Part shown: in pieces, positions 15,310 through 19,390 of the stretch | How the letters are laid out: each line of letters opens with the position of its first letter | Position numbering within the stretch: the first letter of the stretch is position 1 | DNA from: CAYSLC01 sp964431545 | Lineage (GTDB): Bacteria; Desulfobacterota; Desulfobacteria; Desulfobacterales; JAABSP01 | Length of the DNA: 19,390 bases | NCBI GenBank assembly: GCA_964431545.1 | Contig: CAYSLC010000100.1 | Coordinates: forward strand, 1-19,390 | Direction: 5' to 3' | Program-made: the position numbers and the translations under genes | The notes under the pieces: model-generated | What the model saw: only the letters and a program-made list of their open reading frames with translations | Told to the model about the DNA's origin: nothing | Database searches by the model: none

Positions 15310-15331
15310 CCCGGCGGATCCCGCCGCCGGG
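15310..15331 (-). terminator. Possible terminator hairpin after the guanylyltransferase gene
   Basis: CCCGGCGG and CCGCCGGG form a perfect 8-bp stem with a 6-base loop, about 17 bases beyond the stop codon. There is no T-run, so it would be a weak or factor-dependent terminator. Confidence 0.35.
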
Positions 15332-15347
15332 GACCGGAAGGGACGGG

Positions 15348-16715
15348 CTAGATCGGCCGGGAGGTCTCGATGATGTGGAGTTCCCCATCCGTGGGATTGG
15401 AGATGCCGTGGGACGTTCCCTCGGGGATCTTGAGGGAGGCCGGCGGCGCCAGCCGGACCGGCCGGCCCTCCAGGGTCGCCTCGCCGGTGCCCTCCACGGC
15501 CATCCACTGCTTCTCCCGGTCCGCCCCGCCGGCCGGGGCAAGCTCCGCGCCGGGGTAGAGGACGATCCGCTTGACGGTGAGCCTGGGGGTCTCCTCCAAG
15601 GTCCGGCAGTACCCCCACGGATGGTGGACGGTGGTGTGGACCCGGAACTCCTCCCGTCCCTCGGTCTTGAGCTGTTCCACGATCCGCTTGACCTCCCGGC
15701 TGTTCTCCAGGTCGGAGACGAAGACCGAGTCGGGGGTCTCCACCACCACCACGTCCTTCAGATGGTTGACCACGATCAGCCGTTCCAGGCCCATGACGAA
15801 GCTGTTTACCGTGTTCTGGAAGATCACGTCGCCGGTGGCCACCACGTTGCCGTTCGGGTCCTTGGGCAGGAAGTCGTAGAGGGATTTCCAGGAGCCGATG
15901 TCGCTCCAGCCGAAGTCCGAGGGCAGGACCACACCCTTGTCGGTCTTCTCCATGACGGCGTAGTCGATGGAGATGTTGTCGAGGGTCTCGTACCGGGCGG
16001 CGGTCAGTTCCGGTTCTTCCCCGCCGATGAGTTCCTCCATCCGGCGAAGCATTTCCGGATGGAAACGGCCGAACTCCGAAAGCATGGTGGATGCCTTGAA
16101 GGCGAACATGCCGCTGTTCCAGTAGAAGTTGCCGGCCTCCAGGTAGGACCGGGCCGTGGGCGGGTCCGGCTTTTCCACGAACCGTTTCAGGCGAAACCCT
16201 TTACCGATCGGGACATCCGAGGCCTCGATGTAGCCGTACCCGGTCTCCGGATAGGTGGGGGTGATCCCGAAGGTGACGATATGGTCCTGCTCGGCCAGGG
16301 CCTTGGCCGATTTGATCCGGTCGTGGAACATGGGGACATCCCGGATGACATGGTCGGCGGGCAGGATGAAGATCAGGGCGTCGGGTTCGGACCGAAGGAT
16401 GGTGAGCAGGGCCAGGAGGATCGCCGGGGCCGTGTTCCGGCCGCAGGGCTCGTGGATGACCTTGCCCTGGGGGGAGATCTGGATCGCTTCGATATCCCGC
16501 TCGATTTCGTGGGCATGGGTCTCCCCGCAGACGATCCGGATGGCGTCGCTCCGGAAGACCGGGAAAAGCCGTTGAATCGTGTTCTGGATCAGCGAGGACT
16601 CGCCGAAAAACCGGGCCAGTTGTTTGGGATAGAGCTGCCGGGAGACCGGCCACAGCCGCGTGCCGCTGCCGCCGGCCAGCAGCACCGGAAATACATTGAG
16701 CCCTTCTTCTGTCAT
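15348..16715 (-). CDS. manC: Mannose-1-phosphate guanylyltransferase with degenerate isomerase cupin
   Basis: A 455-residue cytosolic enzyme that makes GDP-mannose from mannose-1-phosphate and GTP, the donor for mannose-containing surface glycans. The pyrophosphorylase signature is intact: LLAGGSGTRLWPVSRQLYPKQ (residues 12-32), the ILPADHVI strand, RFVEKPDPP and FYWNSGMFAF. The C-terminal cupin that in the bifunctional ManC/AlgA type isomerises mannose-6-phosphate is present in outline (HPWGYCRTLE; final IPEGTSHGI with H436). Its usual metal-binding stretch, a QMHHHRAEHW-like motif, is replaced by APAGGADREKQW (393-404), so isomerase activity is probably lost. The start ATG has GGAGGAGAG directly upstream, and a promoter-like sequence lies at 16790-16818. 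Guanylyltransferase activity is a confident call. Confidence 0.92.
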   Translation of the reverse strand: MTEEGLNVFPVLLAGGSGTRLWPVSRQLYPKQLARFFGESSLIQNTIQRLFPVFRSDAIRIVCGETHAHEIERDIEAIQISPQGKVIHEPCGRNTAPAILLALLTILRSEPDALIFILPADHVIRDVPMFHDRIKSAKALAEQDHIVTFGITPTYPETGYGYIEASDVPIGKGFRLKRFVEKPDPPTARSYLEAGNFYWNSGMFAFKASTMLSEFGRFHPEMLRRMEELIGGEEPELTAARYETLDNISIDYAVMEKTDKGVVLPSDFGWSDIGSWKSLYDFLPKDPNGNVVATGDVIFQNTVNSFVMGLERLIVVNHLKDVVVVETPDSVFVSDLENSREVKRIVEQLKTEGREEFRVHTTVHHPWGYCRTLEETPRLTVKRIVLYPGAELAPAGGADREKQWMAVEGTGEATLEGRPVRLAPPASLKIPEGTSHGISNPTDGELHIIETSRPI

Positions 16716-16789
16716 CTCTCCTCCGCCTCCTGGTTCATGGACCGCATTGGGGGCAATATTCTACTCGAAAACGACGCAACCACGGGGGG

Positions 16790-16818
16790 ATGATACCGGA
16801 AGTTCTCCTTTTTTTCGA
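16790..16818 (-). promoter_or_regulatory. Candidate promoter for the guanylyltransferase gene
   Basis: On the minus strand TCGAAA (16813-16818, 4 of 6 match), a 17-base spacer and TATCAT (16790-16795, 5 of 6 match). The leader to the ATG would be about 70 nucleotides. The -35 box is weak, so this is tentative. Confidence 0.3.
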
Positions 16819-16924
16819 GGGAAAAGAGACTTTTTTCCCGGTCCGGACGGCTTCCGGGGCTGGTGGATGGAGGGCTGTCCCACCGGTCGTCGTGAGAGGT
16901 CGGGGCTGGCAAGCGATCCCCGGA

Positions 16925-16953
16925 TTGAAAAAGCCGGGAAAGATCGATATCCT
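16925..16953 (+). promoter_or_regulatory. Candidate promoter for the ATPase-nuclease / mutY unit
   Basis: TTGAAA (16925-16930, 5 of 6 match), a 17-base spacer and TATCCT (16948-16953, 4 of 6 match). Transcription would begin near 16960, about 90 bases before the ATG at 17050. Confidence 0.42.
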
Positions 16954-17049
16954 TACCGGAAGTGGAGCCGCGTTTGTGCGGAACCGTTTGAAACCGGGAG
17001 GATTCCCGATACCAAAAATCGATGCGTGCGGTAAAGGAGCACCCTGACG

Positions 17050-18576
17050 ATGGCGCGCTACTTCAACACCTCCGGCCCCTGCAACCCGGCCGAACACTTC
17101 ACGGTCCCCCGGGACGACCTGCTGGAAAGGGGACGGAGACTGGTGGAACAAGGAAGATTCTTCACCATCTTCGCCCCGCGCCAGTCGGGCAAGACCACCT
17201 ATTTTCAGCTTCTGGTGGAACGGCTTCGAAAAGGACCCTACACCCCCATCTGGATCACCTTCGAAAACCTCAAGACCGTCTCCGGTGACGTCTTCTACCG
17301 GGATTTCGGCCAGCAGCTTGGGGAGGAGTTGGCGGAGTACGGCCCCACTCCCGAACTGACCGTCCAAGGCCCGGTGGACCTCACCGCCTTTTTTCAGAAG
17401 GTCCGTCCGGGAAAGGGGCCCCTGGTCCTCTTCATCGACGAGTTCGAGGGGATCCCCGATGCGCTTGTGGGCGAGGTCATGCACTCGTTTCGGCGCCTGT
17501 ACCACCGGCGGGGGTCACACTGTCTTCACGCCCTGATCCTGGTGGGGGTGAGCACCATGGCCGAGCTGGTGGTCTCCAGCGCATCCCCCTTCAACATCGC
17601 CGACGAGCTGCCGATCCCCTATTTCACCTTCGACCAGGTGGCCGATCTCGTCGGCCAGTACGAGGCCGAGTCGGGGCAGCGGTTCGATCCGGCGGTGGTC
17701 GATGCGGTGTACCAGAACACCATGGGGCAGCCCGGCCTCGTCTGCGGCATCTGCCAGCACCTCACCGAGGAGGTGGCCACGGACCGATCCAGACCGGTCG
17801 CCATGGCCGACTTTCACCGGACCTTGAAGCACTATCTGACCCGGAAGTTCGACAAGAACATCTTCAACGTCGTCAACAAGGCCAGGGAGAAGAGGGAATT
17901 CATGCTCCGTCTGCTCTTCGTGGACAACCCGATCCCCTTCACCGTCCATGACCCGGACATCGCCCACCTCTACGCCCACGGCGTGGTGGAGAAGGTGGGC
18001 GACGACGTGGGGATCGCCGTACCGCTCTACGCCAAGGCCCTGGTGTCGGCGTTCCAGCCCCTCTTCAACGGCGAGCACGAGCACTACGTGTCGGCCCACG
18101 ACACCTTTGCCGAATACGCCGGCGAGGAGGGGCTCAACCTCCGGGCCATCCTGGGGAGATACCGCGAGTACGTCCGGAGGAGGGGATGGCGGGCCTTCGA
18201 CACCGAGCATCTCCGGGAGGCCGCCTGGCACTATTCCCTGGACGGCTTCCTCCACTTCTTCATCGAGCGCCTCGGCGGGGAGATCCTCGTCGAAGTCCCC
18301 TCCGGCCGGGGGCGGATCGACCTGCTGATCCTCCACGGCGGCCGGAAGTACGTCATCGAGACCAAGATCTTCACCGACCGGCATTCCTTCGAAAGGGGGA
18401 AGCGCCAACTGGCCGCGTACCTCTCCTCGGAAGGGGTCGGGGAGGGATTCCATGTGGTCTTCAGCCGAAAGCACACCGAACGCGACGAACTCCACGCCGA
18501 GGAGACCATCGATGGAAGACGGATCATCACCGACATCATTCCCGTCGCCTCCCAGAGACCGAGCCGGTCCGCCTAG
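17050..18576 (+). CDS. AAA ATPase with C-terminal PD-(D/E)XK nuclease-like domain
   Basis: A 508-residue cytosolic protein. The N-terminal ATPase has a Walker A loop FAPRQSGKTT (41-50, K48), Walker B LVLFIDEFEG (125-134, D130 E131) and a sensor-like strand LHALILVGVST (159-169). The middle (about 200-340) looks like the helical and winged-helix lid of this ATPase class. The C-terminus shows the PD-(D/E)XK pattern: RIDLLILHGGRKYVIETKIF, with D424, E437 and K439 placed as in restriction-like nucleases. Length and order agree with a family of ATP-binding, nuclease-like proteins frequent in anaerobes and of unknown function. Start: ATG 17050 with AAGGAG ten bases upstream. The gene overlaps mutY by 65 bases, so the two are co-transcribed. 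A role in DNA repair or in handling foreign DNA is inference from context and domains. Confidence 0.83.
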   Translation: MARYFNTSGPCNPAEHFTVPRDDLLERGRRLVEQGRFFTIFAPRQSGKTTYFQLLVERLRKGPYTPIWITFENLKTVSGDVFYRDFGQQLGEELAEYGPTPELTVQGPVDLTAFFQKVRPGKGPLVLFIDEFEGIPDALVGEVMHSFRRLYHRRGSHCLHALILVGVSTMAELVVSSASPFNIADELPIPYFTFDQVADLVGQYEAESGQRFDPAVVDAVYQNTMGQPGLVCGICQHLTEEVATDRSRPVAMADFHRTLKHYLTRKFDKNIFNVVNKAREKREFMLRLLFVDNPIPFTVHDPDIAHLYAHGVVEKVGDDVGIAVPLYAKALVSAFQPLFNGEHEHYVSAHDTFAEYAGEEGLNLRAILGRYREYVRRRGWRAFDTEHLREAAWHYSLDGFLHFFIERLGGEILVEVPSGRGRIDLLILHGGRKYVIETKIFTDRHSFERGKRQLAAYLSSEGVGEGFHVVFSRKHTERDELHAEETIDGRRIITDIIPVASQRPSRSA

Positions 18577-19390
18577 CGCGGCGGCGGATCGCGTCGCCAT
18601 CGTCGGGGCCCTCGTCGGGTGGTACCGGGCCAACCGGCGGGATCTGCCCTGGCGCGATACCGGCGACCCCTTTCGGATCTGGCTCTCAGAGGTGATGCTC
18701 CAGCAGACCCGGGTGGAGACGGTCCTGCCCTATTACGAACGGTTCCTCAGCCGGTTTCCGGACCTGGGCGCCCTGGCCCGGGCCGACCTCCAGACGGTGC
18801 TCAAGCTCTGGGAGGGGCTCGGGTACTACGCCCGTGCCCGGAACTTCCACCGGGCCTGCGGGATGGTGGTCGATCTCCACGGCGGCCGGGTGCCGGATGA
18901 TCCCGCCCTGTTCCGGCGGCTGCCGGGGGTCGGCGAATACATCTGTTCGGCGGTCATGAGCATCGCCTTCGGCCGTCCCCTGGCGGTGGTGGACGGCAAC
19001 GTCAAACGGGTTCTCTCCCGGTGGTTTCTCCTGGACGCCCCGGCCAACACCTCGGCCCACCATCCCGTATTCCGGGGGCGAGCCGAATCGCTTCTCGACC
19101 GGGAGCGTCCCGGCACGTTCAATCAGGCCCTGATGGAGCTGGGCGCCCTGGTCTGCAAACCCAGGAAGCCGGTCTGCGGGGAGTGTCCGGCCGGAGCGTT
19201 CTGCGCCGCGGGGTCCCGGGGGCTGACCGACCGGTTCCCCGCCCGGGTGAAAAAGGCGGCCGTGCCCCGGCACTTGTTGGCGGCCGGCGTGGTCTTCCAT
19301 GGAGGAAGGGTTCTCCTGGTCCAGCGGAAGCCCGAGGGGCTCTTAGGGGGATTGTGGGAGTTTCCCAACGGCCGGAGGGAGGAGGGCGAG
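18512..19390 (+). CDS. mutY: A/G-specific adenine glycosylase MutY (cut by window edge)
   Basis: The visible 293 residues match MutY, the base-excision repair enzyme that removes adenine mispaired with 8-oxoguanine. Seen are SEVMLQQTRV with catalytic E60, the helix-hairpin-helix LPGVGEYICSAV, VVDGNVKRVLSR with D161, and the 4Fe-4S cluster cysteines C215-x6-C222-x2-C225-x5-C231. Spacing of E, D and the first cysteine equals that of Escherichia coli MutY. The NUDIX-like 8-oxoG recognition domain begins near residue 255 (LLAAGVVFHGGRVLLVQRKP) and is cut by the window end. The ATG at 18512 has AGGAG seven bases upstream, inside the ATPase gene. It gives a Pro/Ser-rich extension of about 23 residues compared with E. 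coli, all encoded in the overlap and just beyond. No later good start is visible. Confidence 0.93.
   Translation, partial: MEDGSSPTSFPSPPRDRAGPPSAAADRVAIVGALVGWYRANRRDLPWRDTGDPFRIWLSEVMLQQTRVETVLPYYERFLSRFPDLGALARADLQTVLKLWEGLGYYARARNFHRACGMVVDLHGGRVPDDPALFRRLPGVGEYICSAVMSIAFGRPLAVVDGNVKRVLSRWFLLDAPANTSAHHPVFRGRAESLLDRERPGTFNQALMELGALVCKPRKPVCGECPAGAFCAAGSRGLTDRFPARVKKAAVPRHLLAAGVVFHGGRVLLVQRKPEGLLGGLWEFPNGRREEGE

Larger units (their letters stand above)
16716..17049. other. Divergent intergenic region
   Basis: These 334 bases lie between the guanylyltransferase gene and the ATPase-nuclease gene. No convincing gene is present. Besides the two promoter candidates listed separately, it holds a GGGAAAA/TTTTCCC inverted repeat with a 7-base loop near 16820-16840 that is A/T-rich and has no clear role. 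Confidence 0.65.

Overview
The window looks like chromosomal DNA from a GC-rich, Gram-negative, metabolically versatile bacterium. A member of the Desulfobacterota (former Deltaproteobacteria) is my best guess. This rests on overall GC-richness, histidine kinases with the GGIAHDFNN H-box plus PAS, GAF and receiver modules, a DctP-type TRAP binding protein, and FemAB and mannose-nucleotide genes. The taxonomic call is inference, because no rRNA or other strong marker is present. A run of ten N at 10238-10247 marks a scaffold join inside a tandem repeat.

Layout. (1) 1-1180, minus strand: a decayed restriction/Fic island. It holds the start of an AAA-ATPase-like gene that runs off the left edge, a 53-residue HsdS C-terminal remnant, and a Fic gene that has lost its catalytic core. 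Upstream are three similar palindromes spaced exactly 41 bp apart. (2) 1266-2666, minus: a fold-type II PLP enzyme with a good sigma70-like promoter. (3) 3158-9881, plus: a tightly packed cluster of a hybrid sensor kinase, a DctP-family periplasmic solute-binding protein and a second sensor kinase. No TRAP permease gene follows, so a ligand-sensing unit is the natural reading. (4) 9886-10053, minus: a 55-residue predicted membrane protein. (5) 10081-10375: a hairpin repeat and a two-copy noncoding repeat interrupted by the gap. (6) 10451-13935, plus: a six-hairpin glycosidase-like protein coupled by a 4-base overlap to a GT4 glycosyltransferase. (7) 13910-16715, minus: a FemAB-like aminoacyltransferase that overlaps the glycosyltransferase tail to tail, tRNA-Arg(ACG) with its own promoter and terminator, and a mannose-1-phosphate guanylyltransferase whose C-terminal isomerase cupin has lost most of its metal-binding motif. 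(8) 17050-19390, plus: an AAA ATPase fused to a PD-(D/E)XK nuclease-like domain, overlapping by 65 bp the start of mutY, which runs off the right edge.

How the genes may work together. Region 3 probably detects a small organic acid or similar ligand in the periplasm and passes the signal through phosphotransfer to a regulator outside the window. Regions 6 and 7 suggest surface or storage glycan and cell-wall work (GDP-mannose supply, glycosyl transfer, peptide-bridge type chemistry), although the genes are not one operon. Regions 1 and 8 are accessory ATPase/nuclease material at the two ends. The least explained items are the kinase/binding-protein cluster, the 41-bp-phased operator array, the repeat at the assembly gap and the ATPase-nuclease joined to mutY.
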